A DNA stretch of 64,000 nt from Pelagerythrobacter marensis (GTDB lineage: Bacteria; Pseudomonadota; Alphaproteobacteria; Sphingomonadales; Sphingomonadaceae): positions 1,985,001 to 2,049,000 of the forward strand of contig NZ_CP144918.1 in assembly GCF_036700095.1 (NCBI RefSeq). The letters are read 5' to 3'. Both the position numbers and the translations under genes were made by a program. Below the pieces are notes generated by a model. It was not told where the DNA came from. It was given only the letters and a program-made list of their open reading frames with translations, and made no database searches. Below are positions 26,756 to 34,915 of this stretch, one piece after another. Within the stretch, counting starts at the first letter, position 1; each line of letters opens with the position of its first letter.

Positions 26756-27978
26756 GGCAGATGCGGCCGATCACGGTGACCGGCGGCAGGCTGGTCCTGC
26801 CCGACGGCGTGCGGCCCGGCGCGCTGCGGATCGTCGACGGGACGATCGCGGCCGTGGGCGAAGTCGCGCCGCAAGACGGCGACGAGACGCTCGACGCCGG
26901 CGGCGCGCTGGTCGCCCCGGCGCTGGTCGATCTGGGCGTCTTTGCCATCGACAAGCCGGCGTTCCACTTCGGCGGCATCGCCCGCGCGGCGCTGATGCCC
27001 GACCAGGCGCCGCCGCTCGATTTGCCGAGCCGGGTTTCGCACCTGGCGAAAAGCGGCAAGCCCGATTTCTGGGTTCACCCGCTGGCCGCGGCGACGCGGG
27101 GGCTGGAAGGCCGCGAACTGGCGGAATTCGCGCTGATGAAGGAAGCCGGCGCCCGCGGCATTGCCACCGGCCGCCGCTGGATCGCCGATTCGGGCGTCAT
27201 GCTGCGGCTGCTGCAATATGCCGCGATGCTCGATCTCGTCGTGGTCACCCATGCGGAGGACGCCGCGCTCGTCGGATCGGCCGCGGCGACCGCGGGGGAA
27301 ATCGCCACGCGCCTCGGCCTTCCCGCGGCACCGGCGGAAGCGGAGGCGCTGGCCGTTGCGCGCGATGTCGCGCTGGCGGAGATGAGCGGCGCGCGGCTCC
27401 ATTTCCGGCAGCTGACGACCCATGCCGCGCTCGATATCGTGCGCGCGGCCAAGGCGCGCGGGGTGGCGGTCACGGCGGGCGTCACTCCGGCGCATTTCAT
27501 GCTCTCGGACCTTGCCACCGCGGATTTCCGCACGTTTGCGCGCCTTTCGCCGCCGTTACGGTGCGAATCCGACCGCCGGGCGGTGATCGAGGCGATCGCC
27601 GACGGCACGATCGATGTCATCGCATCGGGGCACGATCCGCGTGGGCCGGAAGACAAGCGCCTGCCGTTTGCCGATGCCGCCCCGGGCATGGCGGGGGCGG
27701 AAACGCTGCTGGCGATGACGCTGACGCTCGTGCGCGACGGGGTGATCGATGTGCCGCGCGCCTTCGACCTGCTGGCGCGGGCGCCGGCGCGTCTGCTCGG
27801 CGTTGCGGCCGGAGAGCTGCGCGAAGGCTGCGAGGGCGACGTGGCTGTGATCGACCCGGACAAGCCGTGGGTCGTCGATCGGCGCAAGATGGAGGCGACG
27901 GCGGGCAACACGCCGTTCGACGGGCAGCCGGCACAAGGCCGTGTGCTGGCCCTGCTGAAGGGCGGCATGAGGCCTTAG
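26752..27978 (+). CDS. Dihydroorotase-like protein lacking the metal-binding HxH (PyrC'/PyrX type)
   Basis: A 408-residue amidohydrolase-fold protein aligned with dihydroorotase. The N-terminal metal motif, normally DPHVH, reads DLGVF (residues 60-64), so both His ligands are gone. The usual carbamylated-Lys region is also altered, while [11 protein letters not shown], the [12 protein letters not shown] segment and the [11 protein letters not shown] motif remain. In Pseudomonas-type systems such a dead dihydroorotase is a structural subunit needed to assemble active aspartate carbamoyltransferase. The 4-base overlap with pyrB makes the same role here very likely. A genuine pyrC must lie elsewhere. 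Confidence 0.88.
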   Translation: MRQMRPITVTGGRLVLPDGVRPGALRIVDGTIAAVGEVAPQDGDETLDAGGALVAPALVDLGVFAIDKPAFHFGGIARAALMPDQAPPLDLPSRVSHLAKSGKPDFWVHPLAAATRGLEGRELAEFALMKEAGARGIATGRRWIADSGVMLRLLQYAAMLDLVVVTHAEDAALVGSAAATAGEIATRLGLPAAPAEAEALAVARDVALAEMSGARLHFRQLTTHAALDIVRAAKARGVAVTAGVTPAHFMLSDLATADFRTFARLSPPLRCESDRRAVIEAIADGTIDVIASGHDPRGPEDKRLPFADAAPGMAGAETLLAMTLTLVRDGVIDVPRAFDLLARAPARLLGVAAGELREGCEGDVAVIDPDKPWVVDRRKMEATAGNTPFDGQPAQGRVLALLKGGMRP

Positions 27979-28056
27979 AATTGTTTCCGGGGCCGCTTCA
28001 GCCTTGCTGAAAAGGCCTTCGGCGGGTCGGAAGGGATGGCCGGCGCGGAGCGATTG

Positions 28057-29457
28057 TCAGCGGCGCGCCATGCGGACACCGTCGCCGGTCGCGCCGGGCA
28101 AGGGCCGGCCTTCGGCCCAGGCAATGCATCCTTCGCCGCGCGCCTTTACGGTCGAGCACATCGAGCGGGCTTCCGCCGACTCCAGCCCCCCGGCCGAGAC
28201 GCGATAGTATGTCTTTCCGCGCACGCGGGCCTCGGTAATGACCATGCGATAGCGGTCGAGGTTCGGATAGGTGCTGGCATATACGCCCCAGGCGCGGCGC
28301 GCGCCTTCGCGGCTGGAGAACGATCCGAGCTGTACCAGATGCCCGCCGTCGACGTCCTTCTTCGCGGGCGTGGGGGCCTTTTCGGCCGCCGCGCGGGCCG
28401 TGCCGCGCGCGGGCGCTTCGACGCCGTAGCGGGCAGGCATTTTCTGCACCACGGGTTCCGAAATGAAGGCGATTACGCTCTCGGTGATCTGGGCGGGCGT
28501 TGCGCCGGACGGTGCCGGAGCGGCAAAAGCGCTTTGCACGTCGCTCGGCGTTTCGACCCGGGTCGGCGCGACTGCCAGTTGCGGCGCGGGCTCGGCAGGC
28601 GGCAGTTCGGCCGCCGCATAGGCCACCTGCGCCCCGGAAGCCTGCTTCGGCGCAAGCTCGCCCGAGGGAGGGGCCAGCGCGGCCGCCTCGGCAGCGAGCT
28701 GTTCCGAGCCGGGATTGTTGTCGAGGGCGAGCGCGATCGGCTGGCCGGGATCGCGCACCACCGGCGCCCCCAGCAGCCTGGCGACCCGCGCCTGGTACAT
28801 TTCGGGCTGGACCGCCTGGGCCCATTCGCCGATCCGCTGATCGATCTGGTCCGGCGGAACGTCCTCGGCGGCCATCAGGCGCGCGGCGCGCCAATTGCCC
28901 TGAAGGGCATAGGCATAGGCCAGGTTCTGCCGCACCTTGGCGGTGTTCTGCCCCCCGCGCAGGGCATTCGCGAGCACGTTAGCGCCCCTCTCGGGCTGTC
29001 CCGCAAGGGCGAGTGCAAGGCCCAGATCGGCGGGATCGAGATCGTCGCGCCAATCGTCGAGCACGGCGAGGGCCTTGGGATAGTTGCCCACCGCGATTTC
29101 GGCGAGGACGTAGCTGAGCGCCGTGCGCGGCGAATTGTCGCCCAGCGACATCGCGTCCTGAAAGCTGGTGGCGGCAGACTGGAAACGCCCGGCCTTCAGA
29201 TAGGCGGCGCCCAGGACGGCGCGGTACTGCCGGTTTCGCGGCTCGGCCCGAACGGCGGCCTCGGCATGGGCGACCGCGGTGCCTTCCTTCCCCTTTTCCA
29301 GCGCTGTCTGCGCCTTGGCCGCAGACAGGTCGGCGCGCGGCGCGGACTGGGTCGTGCAGCCGGTAAGCGCCGTGGTCGCAAGCGCGCTGGTCAGCGCGAG
29401 GGCGACGAGGCGACGTGTCTTGACAGTCCGGGTCATGGATTTCTTCCCCACGTTCAT
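28057..29457 (-). CDS. TPR- and SPOR-domain lipoprotein
   Basis: A protein of 466 residues (467 from the GTG). The N-terminus carries a lipoprotein signal with lipobox ALTGC (Cys about 33-34). Four to five TPR-like helix pairs follow (about 45-220), then a long Ala/Pro-rich linker, then a C-terminal SPOR domain (about 375-445, HLVQLGSFSSREGARRAW). SPOR domains bind denuded septal peptidoglycan. Last gene of a ParA / RHH / SPOR operon. Possible starts: GTG 29460 (GTGA overlap with the upstream stop), ATG 29457 (TGATG), or ATG 29436 directly before the signal sequence; 29457 is a compromise. A role at the division site is inferred. Confidence 0.85.
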   Translation of the reverse strand: MNVGKKSMTRTVKTRRLVALALTSALATTALTGCTTQSAPRADLSAAKAQTALEKGKEGTAVAHAEAAVRAEPRNRQYRAVLGAAYLKAGRFQSAATSFQDAMSLGDNSPRTALSYVLAEIAVGNYPKALAVLDDWRDDLDPADLGLALALAGQPERGANVLANALRGGQNTAKVRQNLAYAYALQGNWRAARLMAAEDVPPDQIDQRIGEWAQAVQPEMYQARVARLLGAPVVRDPGQPIALALDNNPGSEQLAAEAAALAPPSGELAPKQASGAQVAYAAAELPPAEPAPQLAVAPTRVETPSDVQSAFAAPAPSGATPAQITESVIAFISEPVVQKMPARYGVEAPARGTARAAAEKAPTPAKKDVDGGHLVQLGSFSSREGARRAWGVYASTYPNLDRYRMVITEARVRGKTYYRVSAGGLESAEARSMCSTVKARGEGCIAWAEGRPLPGATGDGVRMARR

Positions 29458-30074
29458 CACTGCCGCTCGATCCGGGCGGCAAGATCATCGAGTTCGGGCA
29501 TGGCGACGAGCATGGCATCGAGCGCTTCGGTCACGATCTGCTGCGCGCTGCGATTGCGCAAAGTGCAGGCCAGCCGCAGCTTCAGATGCCGCTCCGCATC
29601 GAGCCGCAGGGTGAAGGCGGCGCGCTTCCCGCGCGCGAGCGCCGACCGGCGCGGAGCAGGCCCGTCGGACCGCTCGATTTCCGCGCCCAGACGCCGGGCG
29701 GCTTCGTCCTGCTGCTTGCGAACCGGCGATTCCACCGGGGCGGGATCCTTCGGGGCGGGCCCACGCTCGCCGTCGATAGTGCCGGCATCGGCGGGCTCGG
29801 GCGTGCCGAGCTGATCCTTGGCCTCGTGGTCGATCTCGCGGGCCTCGGCCGCGGTGGCCGGATTGGCGGGAGCGGGGGTGAGCTGCAGCACGTCGGCCTC
29901 GCGCGGCTCTTCGCCGCCATCGGGGCCCATGTCGTTCCAGCCCAGATCCTCGATCCGTTCCGCCGTCGCGGCTTGCCCGGCGATCAGCGCCGACTGCGGA
30001 CGCATGGCGGGGCGCGCGCCGCCCTTGCGGGCGAGCAGCGAGGAATTGAGGGAGGCGAAGTTGGCGTCGCTCAT
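29457..30074 (-). CDS. Ribbon-helix-helix domain protein, middle gene of ParA operon
   Basis: A 205-residue protein. Residues 1-145 are largely disordered (Ala, Pro, Glu and Asp rich). The C-terminal part has a ribbon-helix-helix outline: a basic strand GKRAAFTLRLD (149-159), helix 160-171 and helix 174-189 (NRSAQQIVTEALDAML). RHH proteins usually bind DNA as dimers, and ParA partners in plasmid systems (ParG, omega) have this fold. It lies 15 bases downstream of a ParA ATPase and overlaps the SPOR lipoprotein gene. I do not recognise a named family. A ParA-partner role is inferred. Confidence 0.75.
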   Translation of the reverse strand: MSDANFASLNSSLLARKGGARPAMRPQSALIAGQAATAERIEDLGWNDMGPDGGEEPREADVLQLTPAPANPATAAEAREIDHEAKDQLGTPEPADAGTIDGERGPAPKDPAPVESPVRKQQDEAARRLGAEIERSDGPAPRRSALARGKRAAFTLRLDAERHLKLRLACTLRNRSAQQIVTEALDAMLVAMPELDDLAARIERQ

Positions 30075-30089
30075 GGCTCGGTCGCGATC

Positions 30090-30806
30090 CTACTGTGCCA
30101 CCCGGCGGCCGAAGCCTCCGGCAGGCCGGTAGACCCCGGCGGCGGGCGAGACGGCGTTGGGCGCCGCGAAGACGGTGCGGCGGAAGTTCTTTTCCAGCCT
30201 GTCGGCGACATAGTTCCACAGCGCGGTGACTTCGGCGGCGCTGCGGCTGTCGGGATCGACTTCCATCACGGTGCGGCCGTCGATCATCGAGGCGGCATAG
30301 TCGGTCCGCTGATGCAGGGTAATCGGCGCCACCGTGCCATGCTGGCTCAATGCCACCGCCGCTTCGGAGGTGATCTTGGCTTTCGGCGTGGCGGCGTTGA
30401 CCACGAAGACGAGCGGCTTGCCGGCACGTTCGCACAGGTCGACCGTCGCGCCGACCGCCCGCAAGTCGTGCGGGCTGGGGCGCGTCGGCACCACGATCAG
30501 TTCGGCGACGCCGATAACCGACTGGATCGCCATGGTGATCGCCGGCGGCGTGTCGATCACCGCCAGCTTGAATCCTTGCTGGCGCAAAATCTGGAGGTCG
30601 CTGGCGAGGCGCGCGACCGTCGTTTGCGCGAAGGCGGGATATTCGGCCTCGCGCTCGTTCCACCAGTCGGCGAGCGAGCCCTGCGGGTCGATATCGATAA
30701 GCACCACCGGCCCGGCACCGGCGCGCTGAGCTTGCACGGCCAGGTGACCGGATAACGTGGTCTTGCCCGATCCCCCCTTTTGCGACGCCAATGCCAATAC
30801 TCGCAC
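30090..30806 (-). CDS. ParA-family (MinD/ParA) ATPase, orphan chromosomal type
   Basis: A 238-residue P-loop ATPase. The deviant Walker A motif QKGGSGKTTLSG (9-20, signature Lys10) is followed by DIDPQGSLADWW and VIDTPP, typical of ParA proteins that dimerise on ATP and bind DNA or membrane. The start is GTG, close to the Walker motif as in relatives. No parB or parS is visible and the usual gidAB neighbours are absent, so it is unlikely to be the chromosome-partition ParA. The downstream RHH and SPOR-domain genes suggest positioning of a cell-envelope or division component. Confidence 0.87.
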   Translation of the reverse strand: MRVLALASQKGGSGKTTLSGHLAVQAQRAGAGPVVLIDIDPQGSLADWWNEREAEYPAFAQTTVARLASDLQILRQQGFKLAVIDTPPAITMAIQSVIGVAELIVVPTRPSPHDLRAVGATVDLCERAGKPLVFVVNAATPKAKITSEAAVALSQHGTVAPITLHQRTDYAASMIDGRTVMEVDPDSRSAAEVTALWNYVADRLEKNFRRTVFAAPNAVSPAAGVYRPAGGFGRRVAQ

Positions 30807-31007
30807 AGGCTGGTCCCCCTGCTGTTCCTGTCCTGTCCACCGCCTGAAAGCGGGTCGGATAGGCAGATCGCAGGATACCCCTAATTTAAGGTTAACGGAC
30901 GTCCGGCTCGGCAGTGGCGATACGAGAGATATTGGTTAGAAACCCTTTGCTAACGGACTGTTCACTATGTCAGGCTCTCGCCAGAGGAAATCGGGGACCC
31001 GCCGATC

Positions 31008-32126
31008 ATGAAGATCGCACACAGATTGCAGACGTTTGCCGCGGCCGCCGTTCTCGCCGCTGCTGTGGCGACACCCGCGCTTGCCGACGTCAAGGCAGGG
31101 GTCGATGCGTGGAGCCGCGGAGACTTCGCTGCGGCCGTGCGCGAATGGCGCGAGCCGGCCGCGCGGGGGGACCCGGATGCGCAGTTCAACCTTGCCCAGG
31201 CCTATCGCCTGGGACGGGGGGTCGAGCGCGATCCCGCCCAGGCGGAGATTTTCTACGCCAAGGCGGCGGCACAGGGTCATATCAAGGCTGCGGACAATCT
31301 CGGCCTGATGCTGTTCCAGGCCGGGCGCCGGGAAGAGGCGATGCCCTATGTGATCGCTGCGTCCGAGCGCGGCGATCCGCGTGCCCAGTATCTGCTGGGC
31401 CTTGCCCATTTCAACGGCGACCTGGTGGAGAAGGATTGGGTCCGGGCCTACGCCCTGCTCACGCTCGCCAATGCCGCCGGCTTGCCGCAGGCGAGCCCCG
31501 CGATCCAGCAGATGGACGACTATATTCCGCTCGCCGACCGGCAGGAGGCGCAGGTCCTCGCGCAATCGCTCAAGCGCGACAGCGATGCCGCGCGCGCGCA
31601 GCAACTGGCCGCTGCGGATCTGGCGCTGGGCGGTGAGACGACCGGCGCCGCGCCGCCGGCACCTGTGCGGGAGGCGCCGTCCCCGGCCGTTCCCACGACC
31701 TCGGGCCGGGTGCCGGCTCCGATCGCCAGCACTGGAATTTCGCCCTCGATCGCCGCCGCGCAGGCCGCGATCGAAGAGGCAAGCCGCATAACCGGCACCG
31801 GCAGCCCGGCGGAAGCCGGCGCCGACTATGCCCGGCCGCGCGCCGCGCCTTCTCCGCCGCCGCAACAGCCGGCTCGGGCGTCGGCTGCTCCCCCGTCCAG
31901 CGGGCCGTGGCGCGTGCAGCTGGGCGCATTTTCCGTCCCCGGCAACGCAGACCGCCTTTGGCGCGATCTCTCCGGGCTGGAGGCGCTTGCCGGCAAATCG
32001 AAGATCCTCGTTCCGACCGGGCGGCTGACCAGGCTCCAGGCGGGAGGATTCGCCAGCCGCGCGGCGGCACAGGCGGCTTGCGCCAGCCTGAAAGCGCGCG
32101 GCCACGCCTGCCTCGTGACGCGTTAG
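31008..32126 (+). CDS. SEL1-repeat and SPOR-domain exported protein
   Basis: A 372-residue secreted protein: signal peptide 1-26 (ends ATPALA), SEL1-like repeats about 30-170 (DAQFNLAQAYRLGRGVERDPAQAEIFYAKAA and similar units), a long Ala/Pro linker, and a C-terminal SPOR domain about 298-370 (WRVQLGAFSVPGNADRLW). It is divergent from the ParA/RHH/TPR-SPOR operon across a 201-base gap; thus two SPOR proteins flank the ParA gene. It probably binds septal peptidoglycan in the periplasm. The gap contains a loose inverted repeat GTTAG/CTAAC (30935-30954) but no convincing promoter. Confidence 0.88.
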   Translation: MKIAHRLQTFAAAAVLAAAVATPALADVKAGVDAWSRGDFAAAVREWREPAARGDPDAQFNLAQAYRLGRGVERDPAQAEIFYAKAAAQGHIKAADNLGLMLFQAGRREEAMPYVIAASERGDPRAQYLLGLAHFNGDLVEKDWVRAYALLTLANAAGLPQASPAIQQMDDYIPLADRQEAQVLAQSLKRDSDAARAQQLAAADLALGGETTGAAPPAPVREAPSPAVPTTSGRVPAPIASTGISPSIAAAQAAIEEASRITGTGSPAEAGADYARPRAAPSPPPQQPARASAAPPSSGPWRVQLGAFSVPGNADRLWRDLSGLEALAGKSKILVPTGRLTRLQAGGFASRAAAQAACASLKARGHACLVTR

Positions 32127-32244
32127 AGTCGTCCTCTTTGAGACGGCACCGGCCCGCACCCGAGGCGGTGGCCGGAACGGATTTGCGCTGTTCCCCGCAC
32201 CATCGTCAGCTAGTATGGCGGCGAGCTTGAGGGGGGAACGATCG

Positions 32245-33531
32245 ATGACGGACGGGCAGAGCGTGGCGGGAAGCGGCGCGCCGGATCAGGCCCCGGTGGC
32301 ACCCGCGAAGGCGGGCGAGCGGATCGCGAGCCTCGATTTCATTCGCGGCATTGCGGTTCTCGGCATTCTGGCGGCCAATATCGTCGCCTTCGGCCAGCCT
32401 TTCGCGGCTTACATGTATCCGGCGGCCTTTGCAGTGCCGCATGGCGAAGCGTCGAACTGGTTGTGGGTCGCGCAGTTCGTGCTGATCGATGGCAAGATGC
32501 GCGGCCTTTTCACCCTGCTGTTCGGGGCCGGGCTGGTCCTGTTCATGGACAAGGCCTGGGCACGGGGGCGGACCCGCTGGCTCCAGGTGCGGCGCCTGTT
32601 CTGGCTCGGCCTGTTCGGGCTGATCCACTTCTTCCTGATCTGGCGCGGCGATATCCTGTTCTCCTACGCCGTCTGCGGGCTCGTGGCGGTCCTCTGCCTC
32701 AAGTGGTCGATCAAGACGCAGCTGGTCGTCGGGCTTCTCGGCTATCTCGTCGGCGCGTTGCTCTATCTCGCGATGATCGGCCCGACCTACTTCGTCGCCG
32801 ACACCGAACTGGGCGAGCATGCCGCTTTCGCCGAAATGCGCGCGGACCTGGAGCGGGGCAAGGCGACGGAACTGCAGAACGGCCACCGCGAGCTGGAGAT
32901 CATTTCGGACGGGCGCTACGGCGATTTCGTCGCGAACAACGTGACCGAGCATGCAAGCGACCTGTCGTTCTACATCATGCTGTGGGTGATGGAGACGCTG
33001 CCGTTGATGCTCGTCGGCATGGCGCTCTACCGCCTCGGGCTGTTCAGCGGCGGTTTCGATCCGGCACGACAGCGGCGATGGGGCTGGATCGGCCTGATCG
33101 GCGGCGGTCTCCTGACGCTGCCGATCGCGCTCTGGGCCAAGGCGACGGGGTTCACCTACTATGCGACTCTCGCGGCCTTCGTCGGCTTCTCGCCGTTGCC
33201 GCGGCTGGCGATGGTGCTCGGTCTCGCCGCACTGCTGGCGCTCTGGGGCGCGAAGGCGCGCGGCTGGCTGGCCGTGCGTCTGGCAGCGGCGGGCAGGGCG
33301 GCCTTTACCAATTATCTCGGCACTTCGCTCGCGATGATGCTGGTGTTTCACGGCTGGGCCGGGGGGCTTTACGGCGAACTCGGCCGCCCGGCGCTCTATC
33401 TCGTCGTGCTGGGCATGTGGGTTCTCATGCTGGCCTGGTCGAAGCCCTGGCTCGAACGGTTTCGCTACGGCCCTCTCGAATGGCTCTGGCGCTGCCTGAC
33501 GTATGGGCGGGTGTTCGCGCTGCGGCGATGA
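32245..33531 (+). CDS. DUF418 family multi-pass membrane protein
   Basis: A 428-residue inner-membrane protein with about ten predicted helices. It contains the family hallmarks: an N-terminal RIASLDFIRGIAVLGILAANI, the FTLLFGAGLVLFM segment, a cytoplasmic ARGRTRWLQVRRLFWL, and C-terminal AFTNYLGTSLAMMLVF ... LEWLWRCLTYGR. Related to acyltransferase-like membrane proteins (YeiB type), but substrate and activity are not established. The ATG at 32245 is preceded by a GAGGGGGG ribosome site. Transcribed alone. Confidence 0.9.
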   Translation: MTDGQSVAGSGAPDQAPVAPAKAGERIASLDFIRGIAVLGILAANIVAFGQPFAAYMYPAAFAVPHGEASNWLWVAQFVLIDGKMRGLFTLLFGAGLVLFMDKAWARGRTRWLQVRRLFWLGLFGLIHFFLIWRGDILFSYAVCGLVAVLCLKWSIKTQLVVGLLGYLVGALLYLAMIGPTYFVADTELGEHAAFAEMRADLERGKATELQNGHRELEIISDGRYGDFVANNVTEHASDLSFYIMLWVMETLPLMLVGMALYRLGLFSGGFDPARQRRWGWIGLIGGGLLTLPIALWAKATGFTYYATLAAFVGFSPLPRLAMVLGLAALLALWGAKARGWLAVRLAAAGRAAFTNYLGTSLAMMLVFHGWAGGLYGELGRPALYLVVLGMWVLMLAWSKPWLERFRYGPLEWLWRCLTYGRVFALRR

Positions 33532-33537
33532 CAGGGG

Positions 33538-33586
33538 TTGCTATTGCGAAGACTTCGCATAAATTGGCGACTGCGAATCACTCGCA
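33538..33586 (+). promoter_or_regulatory. bfd promoter with two iron-box-like inverted repeats
   Basis: Possible -35 TTGCTA (33538-33543), 16-base spacer, -10 TAAATT (33560-33565). Two 15-base inverted repeats overlie it: TGCGAAGACTTCGCA (33545-33559), filling the spacer, and TGCGAATCACTCGCA (33572-33586), covering the predicted start and touching the AGGAG ribosome site of bfd (33586-33590). The shape resembles iron-regulator (Fur-type) sites of alphaproteobacteria, which fits iron-starvation induction of bfd. Regulator identity is inferred. Confidence 0.65.
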
Positions 33587-33595
33587 GGAGCCGAA

Positions 33596-33787
33596 ATGTA
33601 CGTCTGCATCTGCAATGCCATCAGGGAAAGCGACCTGCGCCGCACGGCCCGGCGTTGTCCCGGCGATGCGGAGGCGATCTATGCCGCGCTGGGCAAGCGT
33701 CCCAATTGCGGCCAGTGCCTCGACGATGCGGAAGACATCCTGGCCGAAGAGCGCGAAATGGCCTTCCTTCCCGCCTGCGCGGCCTGA
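33596..33787 (+). CDS. bfd: Bacterioferritin-associated ferredoxin
   Basis: A 63-residue [2Fe-2S] protein. The four ligand cysteines are Cys4, Cys6, Cys38 and Cys41 (VCICNAI and PNCGQCLDD), the BFD-fold pattern. Bfd passes electrons to bacterioferritin haem to release stored iron. It is made under iron shortage in well-studied species, in keeping with the two iron-box-like repeats before the gene. It ends at a strong terminator (33815-33839), so it is transcribed separately from bfr, which follows. Confidence 0.95.
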   Translation: MYVCICNAIRESDLRRTARRCPGDAEAIYAALGKRPNCGQCLDDAEDILAEEREMAFLPACAA

Positions 33788-33814
33788 TTTTCCAAGCTAA
33801 CGCTAATCGCTCGC

Positions 33815-33839
33815 AAATGGCGGAATTCCGCCATTTTTT
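33815..33839 (+). terminator. Rho-independent terminator of bfd
   Basis: A perfect palindrome, AAATGGCGG-AATT-CCGCCATTT, directly followed by further T residues (six in a row in total). It separates bfd from bfr, allowing opposite iron responses of the two genes. Confidence 0.85.
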
Positions 33840-33913
33840 GGGCTGTCACCCTTGCTATCGGAGCCCTCGAAGCGCATAGCTTCTTGTGCATTTCGGATCG
33901 ATGGAGGCGCCCC

Positions 33914-34399
33914 GTGAAAGGCGACGCGAAAGTCATAGAGTTCCTCAACAAGGCACTCACCAACGAACTCACGGCAATCAACCAGTACTGGCTGCATTAC
34001 CGGGTCCTGAAAGACTGGGGCGTCGAGCGTCTGGCCGATTACGAACGGCATGAATCGATCGACGAGATGAAGCACGCCGACATTCTTGCCGAGCGTATCC
34101 TGTTCCTGAACGGCCTGCCCAACTTCCAGGCGATCCATAAACTGAAGGTCGGCGAAACGGTCGAGGAAATCCTCAAGGCCGACCTTGCGATGGAGCACGA
34201 GGCGATCCCGCTGCTGCGCGACGCCATCGAACATTGCGAGAGCGTGCGCGACTACGTCAGCCGCGAGATATTCGAACGCATCCTCGAAAACGAAGAGGAG
34301 CATGTCGATTTCCTCGAAACGCAATTCGACATGATCGCGCGGATGGGCCTGCAGAACTACGTCCAGTTGCAGAGCAAGCCGGCCGACGACGAGGACTGA
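33914..34399 (+). CDS. bfr: Bacterioferritin
   Basis: A 161-residue subunit of the 24-mer haem-containing iron-storage shell. All ferroxidase ligands are in E. coli register: Glu18, Glu51, His54, Glu94, Glu127, His130. The haem-ligand Met52 is also present (SIDEMKHAD), marking a true haem bacterioferritin. The start is GTG at 33914 (product begins [15 protein letters not shown], aligning exactly with E. coli Bfr), with a GGAGGC ribosome site. A weak 15-base inverted repeat GAAGC/GCTTC (33869-33883) lies upstream. Located just after bfd and its terminator. Confidence 0.96.
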   Translation: MKGDAKVIEFLNKALTNELTAINQYWLHYRVLKDWGVERLADYERHESIDEMKHADILAERILFLNGLPNFQAIHKLKVGETVEEILKADLAMEHEAIPLLRDAIEHCESVRDYVSREIFERILENEEEHVDFLETQFDMIARMGLQNYVQLQSKPADDED

Positions 34400-34423
34400 T
34401 CGCGGGCGCCCCGGCGCGCCGGC

Positions 34424-34915
34424 TCAGCGCTTTTTCTTCCGTGCTGGCCGAACGCCGCGGGCGGCCAGCCGGGTTTCGAGCAGGAAGAAACCCAGGCCGA
34501 TGATCAGCAGCACCATCGTCAGGACCCACGCCATCGCCGTTATCGTGCCGATCTGCGGTTTAATGTAGGCGCTGATGAACAGCAGCCCGATCACCACGCT
34601 GATCACCGCGGCCGAGGCGGTCGAGAACACGACCGCCTTCTGCGCGTGCCGCCGCCGCTGGCCCAGCCACGGCAGCTCGCTGATTTCGACCTCGCCCGCC
34701 TTGCCGTCCTCGATTCTGCGCTCGATCCGTTCGATCCGCTCGGCGATCCAGATCATGCGCGACATCATGACATTCATGATCGCGCCGATACCGCCCAGAA
34801 GGAAGGCAGGCGCGAGCGAGAGCTGCACCATTTGCTGCACCCGCGGGGTGCTGGCCGTGCGTTCGAGTATCTCGATCGCGAGGCCGCCGCCGGAGGAAAG
34901 CAGGTCGATCATCAC
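34424..34915 (-). CDS. DUF2721 family membrane protein
   Basis: A 163-residue protein with three predicted transmembrane helices (about 33-53, 97-117, 125-147) and the DUF2721 pattern. That pattern includes MVQLSLAPAFLLGGIGAIMNVMMSRMIWIAERIERIE near the N-terminus and a charged cytoplasmic loop. The basic C-terminus (RPARKKKR) is likely cytoplasmic. The GTG at 34915 overlaps the der stop as GTGA; ATG 34912 is the alternative. Cotranscribed after der. Function unknown. Confidence 0.87.
   Translation of the reverse strand: MMIDLLSSGGGLAIEILERTASTPRVQQMVQLSLAPAFLLGGIGAIMNVMMSRMIWIAERIERIERRIEDGKAGEVEISELPWLGQRRRHAQKAVVFSTASAAVISVVIGLLFISAYIKPQIGTITAMAWVLTMVLLIIGLGFFLLETRLAARGVRPARKKKR

Noticed and set aside
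26752-27978. Active dihydroorotase (pyrC)
   Set aside because: Both His of the N-terminal metal motif are replaced (DLGVF), so catalysis as a normal dihydroorotase is not expected.
30090-30806. Chromosome partition ParA (parAB/parS locus) or replication origin
   Set aside because: No parB, parS-like 16-mer, gidAB or dnaA-box cluster is visible, and the neighbours are an RHH protein and SPOR proteins.
30876-30960. CtrA boxes in the ParA/SEL1 divergent gap
   Set aside because: TTAAGG and GTTAAC occur, but the spacing is not TTAA-N7-TTAA; only a loose GTTAG/CTAAC dyad is left.
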